A DNA stretch of 64,000 bases from an uncultured Eubacterium sp. Its GTDB lineage: Bacteria; Bacillota; Clostridia; Lachnospirales; Lachnospiraceae. Shown piece after piece: positions 51,505 through 60,181 of the stretch. The DNA is taken from positions 29,359-93,358 of the forward strand of contig CAMWXD010000009.1 of the NCBI GenBank assembly GCA_947178105.1, written 5' to 3'. Each line of letters starts with the position of its first letter. Positions within the stretch are counted from its first letter, which is position 1. The position numbers and the translations under genes were made by a program. A model generated the notes under the pieces. That model was not told the origin of the DNA and did not search any database. It worked only from the letters and a program-made list of their open reading frames with translations.

Positions 51505-51876
51505 TCATCTCCTTACTTTTGCAGCAATCAAGCGGCTTGTAAGTGCCTGCATACCATAATTTAAGACATTGGCAACCGCCTGTGCGTATATCCGCCATTC
51601 TTCTTTCTGGTCTTTTAAAAAACGGCGTCCCGATTTTGTAATCTGATAGTATTTGCGGATTTTTCCGTTTGCTTCGGATTCATAAGAGGCTAAGATACCT
51701 TTGACTTCCAAAGAATGGAGCAGCGGGTAGAGAGTGCCTGCTTTTAGTTCAAATACGTCTTTGGAACGCTGCCTCAGCAGTTCGATCATTTCGTAGCCAT
51801 ACAGGTCTTGATCTTCCAATAGGCGCAGGATCAGCAGCGTTGTGCTGCCGGAGATCAGATTTTTATTAAGTGCCAT
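51505..51876 (-). CDS. PadR-family transcriptional regulator
   Basis: A 123-residue PadR repressor: STTLLILRLLEDQDLYGYEM, FELKAGTLYPLLHSLEVKGI and RKYYQITKSGRRFLKDQKEE. PadR proteins next to HAAS-domain membrane genes typically repress their own operon and are relieved by envelope-active agents. AAGGAGG precedes its ATG. Its probable operators are the 20-base inverted repeats at 51893-51946. Confidence 0.92.
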   Translation of the reverse strand: MALNKNLISGSTTLLILRLLEDQDLYGYEMIELLRQRSKDVFELKAGTLYPLLHSLEVKGILASYESEANGKIRKYYQITKSGRRFLKDQKEEWRIYAQAVANVLNYGMQALTSRLIAAKVRR

Positions 51877-51892
51877 TTTTTCCTCCTTTTTA

Positions 51893-51952
51893 TATATAGA
51901 TTATCGATATATGTTTCCTTGTTATTATATATCGATAATCTATATATGTCAA
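51893..51952 (-). promoter_or_regulatory. padR promoter with paired operators
   Basis: Minus-strand -35 TTGACA (51952-51947), 17-base spacer, -10 TATAAT (51929-51924). A 20-base sequence, tatatagattatcgatatat (51893-51912), has a perfect inverted copy at 51927-51946, 14 bases away; the second copy fills the spacer and reaches the -10. Two PadR dimers could bind, one blocking polymerase and one over the transcript start. Confidence 0.9.
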
Positions 51953-51968
51953 CATAAAAATGGGACGA

Positions 51969-52280
51969 TTACGCTTCCATAATCGTCCACCTGCAACTTT
52001 CTTTTGTATAGATCAGCTTTACAAAGCCGACTTTGCCGCGCAGCAGGATTTTGCATAAATGTTCAACCGTCTGGATACCGCAATAAGTCTTTTCTTCTGC
52101 TGTCAAAAGCTGAATATCCCGGATCGTGTGCAGTATCCCGTCTTCATCCATGACTTTCACCAGTTTGGGGATGCTTTTTCCGCTGCTTGTAAACCAGCAC
52201 TCACATGCAATGTCCCGTTGGATGCCATGCAGGACGCCATGCTCTCTTATTTCAGCAATATTGCCTAATTGAAATGCCAT
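51969..52280 (-). CDS. Small protein downstream of dinB, unknown
   Basis: A 103-residue protein (MAFQLGNIAEIREHGVLHGI, ACECWFTSSGKSIPKLVKVMDEDGILHTI, GFVKLIYTKESCRWTIMEA), apparently beta-rich with no membrane segment. It begins 24 bases after the dinB stop and is likely co-transcribed. In Bacillus, Y-family polymerases are often linked to YolD-type proteins; this protein occupies a similar place but I do not see YolD similarity with confidence. Confidence 0.65.
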   Translation of the reverse strand: MAFQLGNIAEIREHGVLHGIQRDIACECWFTSSGKSIPKLVKVMDEDGILHTIRDIQLLTAEEKTYCGIQTVEHLCKILLRGKVGFVKLIYTKESCRWTIMEA

Positions 52281-52304
52281 TGATTCGCCTTTCTGACGCA
52301 GTTT

Positions 52305-53603
52305 TTATGGTTTTTTATGATATGGATTTCCTGTTTCATTGATATTTAGCTGGCTGTAATCTACTGTCCTTTTTTCTCTTGAAATGCCGCCGTTCATATG
52401 GTCGATTTGATCCTGCTTTAAAAAGGATGCACGCAGGATAGCGTCTGCCCCGAATTTTTCACGGATACGGTCTACGGCATGGTCCAGCCTTTCCAGGCGC
52501 TCATAATCGGTATGGTCAAAAAGCGAAAGCTGGCGGCTTGCTTCGTCCTTTGTAACCCGTCCGGTGTGCACGCCTAAGTGCCGGATTGGAGTGCCGTCCC
52601 AAAGCTCGTCAAACAGACGGCAGGCAGCGGCATGGATTTCTCTCGTAATGTTTGTCGCAGCTTCCAGTACGCTTTGATGCGATACGGAAGTTAAGTCATG
52701 AAAACGGATGCTTACGGATACTGTTTCGATGCGCGCCTGGTCTTTACGCAGCCGCCTGCCGATTGTTTCGGACAGGGAAAGCAGCACCATCTTTGCAGTC
52801 GGGGCATCGGTGACGTCAAAGGCAATCGTCGTAGAATTGCCGTAACCTTTGTTTGCCGCAGGCTCAGGTTCAACGAGCGATACGTCCCTGCCGTTTGCAA
52901 AATCCCAGATCACTTCTCCGTGTTTTTTTAACAGTGATTTTAATGTATGGACATCTGTATTTGCCAGGTCGCCAATCGTGCGGACTCCAATCGAATGCAG
53001 CTTTTTCTCCGAAGCGCCGCCGACAAAAAACAGGTCTCTGACAGGCAGGGGCCACATTTTTTCCCGGATCTCCTCTGTATAAAGCGTATGCACAAGGTTC
53101 GGCTTTTGAAAATCGCTTGCCATTTTTGCAAGCAGCTTTTTATCCGAAATGCCGACGTTGACTGTAAAGCCAAGGGTATGATAGATCTCGTCCTTGATGG
53201 CAGTCGCTGCGACAACAGGAGCGCCAAAAAGCAGCTCGGTTCCGGTCATGTCCATAAATGCTTCATCAATGCTGTACTGTTCGACTTTATCCGAATATTT
53301 TTTCAGTATATTGATAAACGCTTTGGAATTTTTTTCATATAATTCGTAATTTGGCGGTACCAGGGTCAGATCCGGGCATTTGCGCAGCGCGTTGACAATC
53401 GGCTCTCCGGTCTGTATATGAAACTTTTTTGCCGGGACGGATTTTGCCAATATGATACCGCGGCGTTTGGAAATATCCCCGCCGACAGCAGAGGGAATGG
53501 TACGAAGGTCAAGCGTCCCTCCCAGGTGTTTGATCCGGTAAGCCGCTTCCCATGATAAAAATGCACTGTTTACGTCTATATGAAAGATAATTTGTCTGTG
53601 CAT
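52305..53603 (-). CDS. dinB: DNA polymerase IV (Y family)
   Basis: A 432-residue translesion polymerase: FHIDVNSAFLSWEAAYRIKH with metal-binding Asp, catalytic YSIDEAFMDM, little-finger domain to ~residue 350 and the beta-clamp binding motif QLSLFD near the C-terminus. The N-terminus reads IDVNSAFLSWEA rather than the IDMNSFFASVE of canonical Pol IV, placing it in the UvrX/ImpB-like branch common in Firmicutes. ATG 53603 lies nine bases from GGAGG; ATG 53609 is too close. Confidence 0.93.
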   Translation of the reverse strand: MHRQIIFHIDVNSAFLSWEAAYRIKHLGGTLDLRTIPSAVGGDISKRRGIILAKSVPAKKFHIQTGEPIVNALRKCPDLTLVPPNYELYEKNSKAFINILKKYSDKVEQYSIDEAFMDMTGTELLFGAPVVAATAIKDEIYHTLGFTVNVGISDKKLLAKMASDFQKPNLVHTLYTEEIREKMWPLPVRDLFFVGGASEKKLHSIGVRTIGDLANTDVHTLKSLLKKHGEVIWDFANGRDVSLVEPEPAANKGYGNSTTIAFDVTDAPTAKMVLLSLSETIGRRLRKDQARIETVSVSIRFHDLTSVSHQSVLEAATNITREIHAAACRLFDELWDGTPIRHLGVHTGRVTKDEASRQLSLFDHTDYERLERLDHAVDRIREKFGADAILRASFLKQDQIDHMNGGISREKRTVDYSQLNINETGNPYHKKP

Positions 53604-53672
53604 TGCCATCTGCCTCCTGTCTTTTATAGTTTATCCGTAATGGATGGTATTTATGTAGGGCGTGTGAAACAA

Positions 53673-53714
53673 AAAGTGTAAAGCTTGCTGGCGGTTCCAT
53701 AGGCTTTACACTTT
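53673..53714 (-). terminator. Terminator of the small gene at 53747
   Basis: aaagtgtaaagc (53673-53684) pairs with gctttacacttt (53703-53714). On the minus strand a T5 run follows, so it separates the small gene from dinB. Confidence 0.75.
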
Positions 53715-53746
53715 AGTATGCGGGTAATTTATGCGGTTGTCGTCTG

Positions 53747-53950
53747 TTACGCTTTGATTTTATCAATGCCTGTAATGTTTACATTAAGGCTCGCAAGTAT
53801 GACTTTTAGCTCGTCATATCTTTCGTGCATTAATGCATAGGTTTCTGTATCTTTGTCTTTTGCAGATAACATCCATTTTTGTAATCTTGAGAATTCTTCT
53901 ACAGATATTTTCATTAATTCTTCTTTTGACATCTTTTCTGCTGCGTCCAT
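53747..53950 (-). CDS. Small helical protein, unknown
   Basis: A 67-residue charged, helical protein (MSKEELMKISVEEFSRLQKW, KDTETYALMHERYDELKVIL). AGGCGGTG precedes its ATG. No membrane segment or cysteine. It has its own terminator before dinB. Function unknown. Confidence 0.65.
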   Translation of the reverse strand: MDAAEKMSKEELMKISVEEFSRLQKWMLSAKDKDTETYALMHERYDELKVILASLNVNITGIDKIKA

Positions 53951-54058
53951 AATAATTCACCGCCTTTTGAATGATGCAGTTGCTGATTGTTATGATTATT
54001 ATAGCGTAAATGGATAAGTGTGTAAAGAAGCAGTATAAAGAAGCAGTGAAAAATTCTC

Positions 54059-54087
54059 TTGCAAAATCAAAGAGCATGGTTTATAAT
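54059..54087 (+). promoter_or_regulatory. Riboflavin operon promoter
   Basis: -35 TTGCAA (54059-54064), 17-base spacer, -10 TATAAT (54082-54087). The transcript begins ~12 bases before the FMN riboswitch. Confidence 0.85.
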
Positions 54088-54103
54088 GTCATTCAGAACT
54101 GAA

Positions 54104-54215
54104 TAAAGTCTTCAGGGCAGGGTGCGAGTCCCTACCGGTGGTATAGCCCACGAGCCGCAAGGCATGATTCGGTGTGATTCCGAAGCCGACAGTAAAGTCT
54201 GGATGGAAGAAGATG
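54104..54215 (+). promoter_or_regulatory. FMN riboswitch (RFN element)
   Basis: The conserved core is clear: cagggcagggtgcgagtccc (54113-54132), then taccggtggtatagcccacg and agccg, later gattcggtgtgattccg, agccgacagtaaagtc and ggatggaagaaga. The P1 helix is tcttc (54109-54113) with gaaga (54206-54210). FMN binding stabilises the folded form and lets the following terminator form, lowering expression of the riboflavin genes. Confidence 0.97.
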
Positions 54216-54233
54216 GTATAATACTGTAATTGT

Positions 54234-54280
54234 ATCTGACTGCATGATAAAGTGCAATCAGATGGTCTTTGTATTTGTTT
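54234..54280 (+). terminator. FMN-controlled attenuator hairpin
   Basis: atctga (54234-54239) and the adjoining tgca pair with the mirrored tgca and tcagat (54258-54263), then a U-rich run (ggtctttgtatttgttt). It lies ~20 bases past the riboswitch and 67 bases before the ribD start, the usual place of the expression platform. Confidence 0.7.
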
Positions 54281-54330
54281 ATCCGCCCTGGACGTTTGTT
54301 CGGGGCAATTTTTATTTCGGAGGTGCCTGC

Positions 54331-55425
54331 ATGAATGATATGGAATATATGAGCCTTGCCCTGCGGCTGGCGGAAAAAGGCTGCGGATGGACGTCGCCGA
54401 ACCCTATGGTGGGGGCGGTCATTGTGAAGGACGGACAGATTATCGGGCAGGGCTGGCATGAAAGATACGGCGCGCCACATGCGGAACGCAATGCCCTGGC
54501 TGCATGTACACAGCCGCCGCAGGGAGCGACTATGTATGTCACGCTGGAGCCTTGCTGCCATCATGGAAAACAGCCGCCTTGCGTAGAGGCTGTTTTGGAG
54601 GCGGGGATAAGCCGGGTGGTCGTAGGCTCTGCTGACCCGAATCCGCTGGTGGGAGGAAAGGGCATCCAGATTTTGCGGGAGCATGGCGTGCAGGTGACAG
54701 AGGATGTCCTGCGGGAACAATGTGACCGGTTAAACGAAGTGTTTCTGCATTATATACAGACACGCCGGCCGTTTGTGGTGCTGAAATACGCGATGACGAT
54801 GGACGGGAAAATCGCGTCTTATACCGGAGCGTCCAAGTGGATTACCGCAGAAGCTGCAAGAAACCATGTACAGCAGCAGCGGCACCGGTATACGGCAATT
54901 ATGGCAGGAGTCGGCACGGTGCTTGCCGATGACCCGCTGCTGACCTGCCGGATTCCAGATGGGAAAAACCCAGTGCGGATTATTTGTGATACAAGGCTGC
55001 AAACGCCGCTTACCTCTCAGATCGTGGCGACGGCAAAGCAGGTACCGACCATTTTTGCAGCCTGTGCCGGACAGGAAGCCTATCAGGAAAAAAAGCTGGC
55101 TTTGCAGGAAGCAGGCTGCCGTATCATAGAAGTGGAAGAAAAAAACGGCCATGTGGATTTGCAGCAGCTTATGAAAAGGCTTGGGGAAGAGCAGATTGAC
55201 AGCATTTTGCTGGAGGGCGGCGGCACACTGCATTGGGCGGCGCTGGAAAGCGGGATTGCACAAAAAGTACAGGCATATGTCGCGCCAAAGCTGTTTGGCG
55301 GGCGCGAGGCAAAGACGCCAGTAGAAGGGCAGGGTGTTGCCAGCCCGCTGGAAGCATTTTTACTGAAAAACAGTACAATTACCAGGCTTGGCGAGGATTT
55401 CCTGATTGAGGGCGAATTGGCATAA
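54331..55425 (+). CDS. ribD: Bifunctional pyrimidine deaminase/reductase RibD
   Basis: A 364-residue two-domain enzyme for steps 2 and 3 of riboflavin synthesis. The deaminase domain has HAERNAL and the zinc motif PCCHHGKQPPC; the reductase domain has VLKYAMTMDGKIASYTGASK, AGVGTVLADDPLLTCR and LLEGGGTLHWAAL. ATG 54331 follows GGAGGTG; an upstream frame from 54244 crosses the attenuator and is not used. First gene of the operon. Confidence 0.96.
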   Translation: MNDMEYMSLALRLAEKGCGWTSPNPMVGAVIVKDGQIIGQGWHERYGAPHAERNALAACTQPPQGATMYVTLEPCCHHGKQPPCVEAVLEAGISRVVVGSADPNPLVGGKGIQILREHGVQVTEDVLREQCDRLNEVFLHYIQTRRPFVVLKYAMTMDGKIASYTGASKWITAEAARNHVQQQRHRYTAIMAGVGTVLADDPLLTCRIPDGKNPVRIICDTRLQTPLTSQIVATAKQVPTIFAACAGQEAYQEKKLALQEAGCRIIEVEEKNGHVDLQQLMKRLGEEQIDSILLEGGGTLHWAALESGIAQKVQAYVAPKLFGGREAKTPVEGQGVASPLEAFLLKNSTITRLGEDFLIEGELA

Positions 55426-55434
55426 GGTATAAGT

Positions 55435-55500
55435 GAAAAAGCAGAAAGCAGGTTGGCGTGGTATTGAGTGGAAAAGTAGAAAGCGAGTTGGTGTGATGTT
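55435..55500 (+). repeat. Imperfect tandem repeat between ribD and ribE
   Basis: Two ~31-base units, starting gaaaaagcagaaagcaggtt and ggaaaagtagaaagcgagtt, follow each other across the ribD-ribE gap, and the second brings the start region gttggtgtgatg. The duplication may have set the spacing of the weak ribE binding site. Confidence 0.6.
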
Positions 55501-56152
55501 TACTGGAATTGTGGAAGAAATCGGGACGTTGGAGCAGGTGCAGCGCGGACAGCATTCTGCGGTGCTGACAATCCGGGCGGACAAAGTACTGGAACATACC
55601 AAAATAGGCGACAGTATCGCGGTAAATGGTATTTGCCTTACGGTAACCGCGCTGTCAGCGGGGCATTTTTCGGCAGATGTGATGCATGAGACGTTAGATC
55701 GTTCGTCCCTGTCACAGATAAAGAGAGGAACGCATGTCAACCTGGAGCGTGCTATGGCGGCGGACGGGCGGTTTGGCGGGCATATCGTTGCAGGGCATGT
55801 AGATGGGGTAGGCAGGATTGTCAGTACCCGCCGGGATGATACGGCAGTCTGGTATACGATCGAAGCCGAGCCGCATGTCCTGCGGTATATTGTGGAAAAA
55901 GGCTCGGTTACGGTAGACGGCATCAGCCTGACTGTCGCTGCGGTGCAGGAAACATGCTTTGCAGTGTCGGTCATTCCGCATACACAGGAGCAGACGGTGT
56001 TAAAAGAACGCACGAAAGGCGACCTGGTCAATCTTGAGACAGATATCATTGGCAAATATGTGGAAAAGCTGATGCAGCCTGGTGGACAGACAGAGAGCAA
56101 AGCAAAAGAAAGCAGGATTACGAAGGAATTTTTGAATCAATATGGATTTTAG
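55496..56152 (+). CDS. ribE: Riboflavin synthase, alpha subunit
   Basis: A 218-residue lumazine-dismutating enzyme with its two tandem barrels: MFTGIVEEIGTLEQVQRG opens the first and FGGHIVAGHVDGVGRIVSTR the second; GDSIAVNGICLTV and GSVTVDGISLTV are the matching repeats. Catalyses the last step to riboflavin. ATG 55496 is the family start; the binding site is weak (GAG/GGTG). A C-terminal extension of ~20 residues (ESKAKESRITKEFLNQYGF) is longer than usual. Confidence 0.95.
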   Translation: MFTGIVEEIGTLEQVQRGQHSAVLTIRADKVLEHTKIGDSIAVNGICLTVTALSAGHFSADVMHETLDRSSLSQIKRGTHVNLERAMAADGRFGGHIVAGHVDGVGRIVSTRRDDTAVWYTIEAEPHVLRYIVEKGSVTVDGISLTVAAVQETCFAVSVIPHTQEQTVLKERTKGDLVNLETDIIGKYVEKLMQPGGQTESKAKESRITKEFLNQYGF

Positions 56153-56193
56153 ATGATTTATAAGGCAATCATTTAGGACAGGAGGTTTTGGCT

Positions 56194-57393
56194 ATGTTTC
56201 AGTTTCATACGGTAGAAGAAGCGCTTGCCGATTTGAAAAATGGAAAGATTATTTTGGTGACAGATGACCCGGATCGTGAAAATGAGGGAGATTTTATCTG
56301 CGCGGCGGAGTTTGCCACGACAGAAAATGTGAATTTTATGGCAACACACGGCAAAGGGCTGATTTGTATGCCGATGTCGGGAGAATATGTGCAGAAATTA
56401 AAAATTCCACAGATGGTGCAGCAGAATACGGACAATCATGAAACGGCATTTACCGTTTCCATCGACCATGTTAAGACGACGACGGGCATTTCCGCTGCGG
56501 AGCGGTCGGTTACGGCGATGGGCTGTGTGGCGGATGATGCAAAGCCGGAGGATTTCAGAAGGCCGGGGCATATGTTTCCGCTTTTGGCAAAAGAAAACGG
56601 CGTCCTTGAACGGAATGGCCATACGGAAGCGACAGTAGACCTGTGCAGGCTGGCAGGCTTAAAGGAATGCGGCCTATGCTGTGAGATCATGCGCGATGAC
56701 GGCACGATGATGCGCAAGCAGGAATTGATCGAGCTGGCAAAAAAATGGAACCTGACGTTTATTACGATCAAAGATTTGCAAAATTACCGTAAATGCCATG
56801 AAAAGCTGGTAGAACGGGTAACTGTGACGAAGATGCCGACGAAATATGGAGAGTTTATCGCATACGGCTATGTAAACCAGTTAAACGGGGAACATCATGT
56901 AGCTCTCGTAAAAGGGGATATCGGCGACGGAGCGGATGTGCTGTGCCGGGTGCATTCGGAATGCCTGACCGGAGATACGTTTGGCTCGCTGCGCTGTGAC
57001 TGCGGCCAGCAGTTTGCATCGGCAATGACGCAAATCGAAAAAGAAGGGCGCGGCATCCTGCTTTACATGCGCCAGGAAGGGCGCGGCATCGGGCTGATTA
57101 ACAAGCTGCGTGCATACGAGCTGCAAGAGCAGGGGATGGATACGCTCGAAGCGAATCTTGCGTTAGGCTTTGAAGGGGATGAACGGGAATATTATATTGG
57201 TGCACAGATCCTGCGTGACCTTGGGGTCAAAAGTATGCGCCTTTTGACAAACAACCCAGATAAGGTATACCAGCTTTCGGAGTTTGGGCTGGAAATTACC
57301 GCTCGCGTGCCGATCCAGATGGATGCAACCGCACACGACCTGTTTTATCTGAAAACAAAGCAGGAACGTATGGGGCATATGCTGCGCTATTAA
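56194..57393 (+). CDS. ribBA: DHBP synthase/GTP cyclohydrolase II fusion
   Basis: A 399-residue bifunctional enzyme providing both precursors of riboflavin. The N-terminal half is DHBP synthase ([19 protein letters not shown]); the C-terminal half is GTP cyclohydrolase II with the zinc-binding [20 protein letters not shown] and [16 protein letters not shown] 56194 lies eight bases after GGAGG; TTG 56188 is too close. Confidence 0.97.
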   Translation: MFQFHTVEEALADLKNGKIILVTDDPDRENEGDFICAAEFATTENVNFMATHGKGLICMPMSGEYVQKLKIPQMVQQNTDNHETAFTVSIDHVKTTTGISAAERSVTAMGCVADDAKPEDFRRPGHMFPLLAKENGVLERNGHTEATVDLCRLAGLKECGLCCEIMRDDGTMMRKQELIELAKKWNLTFITIKDLQNYRKCHEKLVERVTVTKMPTKYGEFIAYGYVNQLNGEHHVALVKGDIGDGADVLCRVHSECLTGDTFGSLRCDCGQQFASAMTQIEKEGRGILLYMRQEGRGIGLINKLRAYELQEQGMDTLEANLALGFEGDEREYYIGAQILRDLGVKSMRLLTNNPDKVYQLSEFGLEITARVPIQMDATAHDLFYLKTKQERMGHMLRY

Positions 57394-57499
57394 CAGCAGC
57401 GGGAACGCCAAGGGCAGCCGACAATGCCGGAAAGCGGAATAAGTACACAAAAGCATATTAGTCATAGAAAAAAAGAAACAGAGAAAGGAAGCAGTAATT

Positions 57500-57967
57500 A
57501 TGAAAACATTAGAAGGAAAACTTGTATCAAAAAATATAAAAATCGGAATCGTAGCAGCCCGCTTTAATGAGTTTATTACATCCAAGCTGTTAGGCGGTGC
57601 GATGGACGGGCTGCTCCGTCATGATGTACGGGAGGAAGATGTGGAAGTGGCATGGGTGCCGGGAGCTTTTGAGATCCCGCTGATTGCATCCAAGATGGCA
57701 AAGAGCGGTAAATATGATGCAGTGATCTGCCTGGGCGCGGTAATCCGCGGGTCAACGAGCCACTATGATTATGTGTGCAACGAAGTGTCAAAAGGTATTG
57801 CAGCAGTATCGCTGGAAAGCGGGATTCCGGTAATGTTCGGCATACTGACTACGGAAAATATTGAGCAGGCAATCGAAAGAGCCGGTACAAAAGCAGGAAA
57901 TAAGGGCTATGACTGTGCGCTGGGCGCGATTGAGATGGTGAACCTGATCCGGGAGATTGAGGGCTGA
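57500..57967 (+). CDS. ribH: 6,7-dimethyl-8-ribityllumazine synthase
   Basis: A 155-residue enzyme that forms the lumazine used by RibE. Typical motifs: [47 protein letters not shown] and [32 protein letters not shown] precedes ATG 57500. Last gene of the ribD-ribE-ribBA-ribH order typical of Firmicutes. Confidence 0.97.
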   Translation: MKTLEGKLVSKNIKIGIVAARFNEFITSKLLGGAMDGLLRHDVREEDVEVAWVPGAFEIPLIASKMAKSGKYDAVICLGAVIRGSTSHYDYVCNEVSKGIAAVSLESGIPVMFGILTTENIEQAIERAGTKAGNKGYDCALGAIEMVNLIREIEG

Positions 57968-58000
57968 TCTTGGGATGGGATTTAGAAGGGAAGTGGTCAT

Positions 58001-58276
58001 ATGGCTGTGATTCAGATGGAAATGCCAGAAGAGATGGTATCTTTTATATTGTCATCAGACAAAGATGAGCAGCTTAAAAGGAATGCCATGATGCTTTATC
58101 CATACGTGCATGATGGAATCATTTCTCATGGAAGGGCAGCAGAAATACTGGGGATATACAAAATGGATTTAATTGCATTGTATGGCAGTCTTGGAATTCC
58201 TTATATAGAAATGACAAGTGAAGAAATAGATGAGGAATTGTCCATTGTAAATGCACTTAAGGAAGAGATGGTATGA
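58001..58276 (+). CDS. UPF0175-family antitoxin
   Basis: A 91-residue protein: IQMEMPEEMVSFILSSDKDE, HGRAAEILGIYKMDLIALYGSLGIPYIEM is the UPF0175 helix-turn-helix type core. UPF0175 proteins pair with DUF3368/PIN toxins. It overlaps the next gene by four bases. RBS AAGGGAAG before ATG 58001. The pair follows the riboflavin operon by ~30 bases without a visible promoter or terminator, so it may partly depend on rib transcription. Confidence 0.8.
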   Translation: MAVIQMEMPEEMVSFILSSDKDEQLKRNAMMLYPYVHDGIISHGRAAEILGIYKMDLIALYGSLGIPYIEMTSEEIDEELSIVNALKEEMV

Positions 58277-58776
58277 TCGTTATTTCAGATACAACACCGA
58301 TTATTTCATTGCTGAAAGCAAATCAACTTGAATTGCTTGAAAAGTTATATGGGAAAGTGCTTATTCCAGAAGCAGTGTATCGTGAGCTGACAAATAATCC
58401 GTATTATGAAAAAGAAGCGCAGATCATTAAAATGACAAAGTTTCTTTCTGCGGTACCAGTAGAAAACATAAAATCTGTCAGTGTTTTACGGAATGTTACA
58501 GGGCTGGATATGGGAGAGAGTGAAGCGCTTATTCTATATGATGAGCAGAAGGCAGATCTGTTGCTGATAGATGAGCGAAAGGGAAGAAATGTTGCGAAAC
58601 AGCTAAAAGTCAAGTGCATAGGCACGGCAGGTATTTTAATGTTAGCTTATGATTTGGACTTGATGCAGCCGTTAGAGATACAAAATTGTATAAATACGAT
58701 GTTGGCGAATCATATCAGATTGGATACGAAAATTTGTAATCTGATATTGACACATGCTGGTATAGAGCCACTATAG
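58273..58776 (+). CDS. PIN-domain (DUF3368) toxin, predicted RNase
   Basis: A 167-residue PIN-like nuclease: VISDTTPIISLLKANQLELL (first acidic residue), YRELTNNP, GLDMGESEALIL (central Glu/Asp) and LLIDERKGRNVAKQL (third acidic residue), then IGTAGILMLA. All four acidic positions are present, so the toxin looks intact. Paired with the UPF0175 antitoxin. Confidence 0.85.
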   Translation: MIVISDTTPIISLLKANQLELLEKLYGKVLIPEAVYRELTNNPYYEKEAQIIKMTKFLSAVPVENIKSVSVLRNVTGLDMGESEALILYDEQKADLLLIDERKGRNVAKQLKVKCIGTAGILMLAYDLDLMQPLEIQNCINTMLANHIRLDTKICNLILTHAGIEPL

Positions 58777-58790
58777 CGAATGCGGGAAGA

Positions 58791-58822
58791 AGGGAGTATT
58801 CCAAGACACTGGAATACTCCCT
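58791..58822. terminator. Terminator between the PIN toxin and the reductase
   Basis: gggagtattcc (58792-58802) pairs with ggaatactccc (58811-58821), an 11-base perfect stem between convergent genes. Confidence 0.7.
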
Positions 58823-58839
58823 CTGTAAGTCTATAACGC

Positions 58840-59979
58840 TTAAAAAGAAGCTGTCTGTAATTTTTTGTGAAAATCAGCCATTGCTTCAGAAATCTTAATC
58901 TGCTGCGGACAGACAGCTTCGCAGCTTTTACAGCCGATGCAGGCGGAAGGGTGTTTTTCTTCCGGTTCAGCCATAAGCGCCATCGGTGCGAGAAAACCAC
59001 CGCCGGTAAAGCAGTGCTCGTTATACAGCTTGAGCAGCATTGGGATATCCAGTTCCTTCGGACAGTGGGCAGTACAGTAGCGGCACGCGGTACATGGAAG
59101 GATATTTTGAATCATATTGTCTGCAATGCCAAGCAGCGTGTCAAGTTCCTGTTCATTCAGCCTTTTGTCTGTTTCTAAGGTCTGTATATTATCCTGGAGC
59201 TGTTCCATACTGGACATGCCGGAAAGGATCATCGTAACACCTTCGATTCCTTGCAGGAAACGAAATGCCCATGCCGGAACCTTCTCATCAGGACGAAGTG
59301 ATCTAAGCGTCTCTTCTGCTTCTGCGGAGACAGAGGCAAGTTTGCCGCCGCGTAAAGGCTCCATAACCCAGATCGGGATATGGTGTTCGTTTAAAAGCGC
59401 TGTTTTTTCCTTTGCATTTTGGAATGACCAGTCGATCCAGTTTAACTGAATCTGGGCAAATTCCATATGAGAGCCGTATGCGTCCAGAAACCGCTTCATA
59501 ATATCGCAGCTTCCATGTGCGGAAAATCCGAGATGGCGGATTCTGCCATTTTCCTTCTGCTTTATCAGGTAATCAAAAATACCGTATTTTGGGTCAAGAT
59601 AGGCGTCGATATTCATTTCACATACATTGTGGAACAAGTAAAAATCAAAATATTCCACACCGCATTTTTTTAGCTGTTCTTCAAAAATTGTTTCCACCTT
59701 ATCCATATTGGACAGGTCATAGCCAGGAAATTTGGTGGCAAGATAATAGCTGTCTCTAGGATATTTGCTGAGCACACGGCCGATTACGGTTTCAGAATTG
59801 CCGTTATGGTAACCCCATGCCGTGTCATAATAGTTGATGCCATGTTCCATGGCAAATGCAACCATCTTCGCAGTTTCCTCCTCGTCGATCTCAGAAAGGT
59901 TTTCTCCCGAAGCCGGAAGGCGCATAGCGCCCAAGCCGAGAGCGGATAAGCGCAGGTTTTGAAAATCCTTGTATACCAT
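58840..59979 (-). CDS. Aldo/keto reductase with C-terminal 2[4Fe-4S] ferredoxin domain
   Basis: A 379-residue oxidoreductase. Residues 1-270 are an aldo/keto reductase barrel (ALGLGAMRLPASG, YYDTAWGYHNGNSETVIGRVL, active-site Tyr in the first part). The C-terminal part has two cluster motifs, CTACRYCTAHCP and CIGCKSCEAVCP. Such proteins are common in anaerobes and probably take electrons from ferredoxin. ATG 59979 follows AGAGGTG; substrate unknown. Confidence 0.9.
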   Translation of the reverse strand: MVYKDFQNLRLSALGLGAMRLPASGENLSEIDEEETAKMVAFAMEHGINYYDTAWGYHNGNSETVIGRVLSKYPRDSYYLATKFPGYDLSNMDKVETIFEEQLKKCGVEYFDFYLFHNVCEMNIDAYLDPKYGIFDYLIKQKENGRIRHLGFSAHGSCDIMKRFLDAYGSHMEFAQIQLNWIDWSFQNAKEKTALLNEHHIPIWVMEPLRGGKLASVSAEAEETLRSLRPDEKVPAWAFRFLQGIEGVTMILSGMSSMEQLQDNIQTLETDKRLNEQELDTLLGIADNMIQNILPCTACRYCTAHCPKELDIPMLLKLYNEHCFTGGGFLAPMALMAEPEEKHPSACIGCKSCEAVCPQQIKISEAMADFHKKLQTASF

Positions 59980-60074
59980 TGAAACGTCACCTCTTTCTTT
60001 ATAATTTAAGCATTTATGTAACTTAACAAACTTTACCATGATTTTACGGTTACGTCAAATGATTTTTAAGGGAA

Positions 60075-60120
60075 TAAAATAGCCGCCCTGCTCTCAGATA
60101 AAGTTAGGGCGGCTATTTTA
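60075..60120. terminator. Perfect 15-bp bidirectional terminator
   Basis: taaaatagccgccct (60075-60089) pairs with agggcggctatttta (60106-60120). A/T runs on both sides. It lies beyond the stop of the minus-strand GH13 gene and upstream of the reductase. Confidence 0.85.
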
Positions 60121-60181
60121 AATAGTAATCTTAAATTTACCGAAGCGGATAGGTGACGCTATCCTATCGGCTGTCTTGGTA

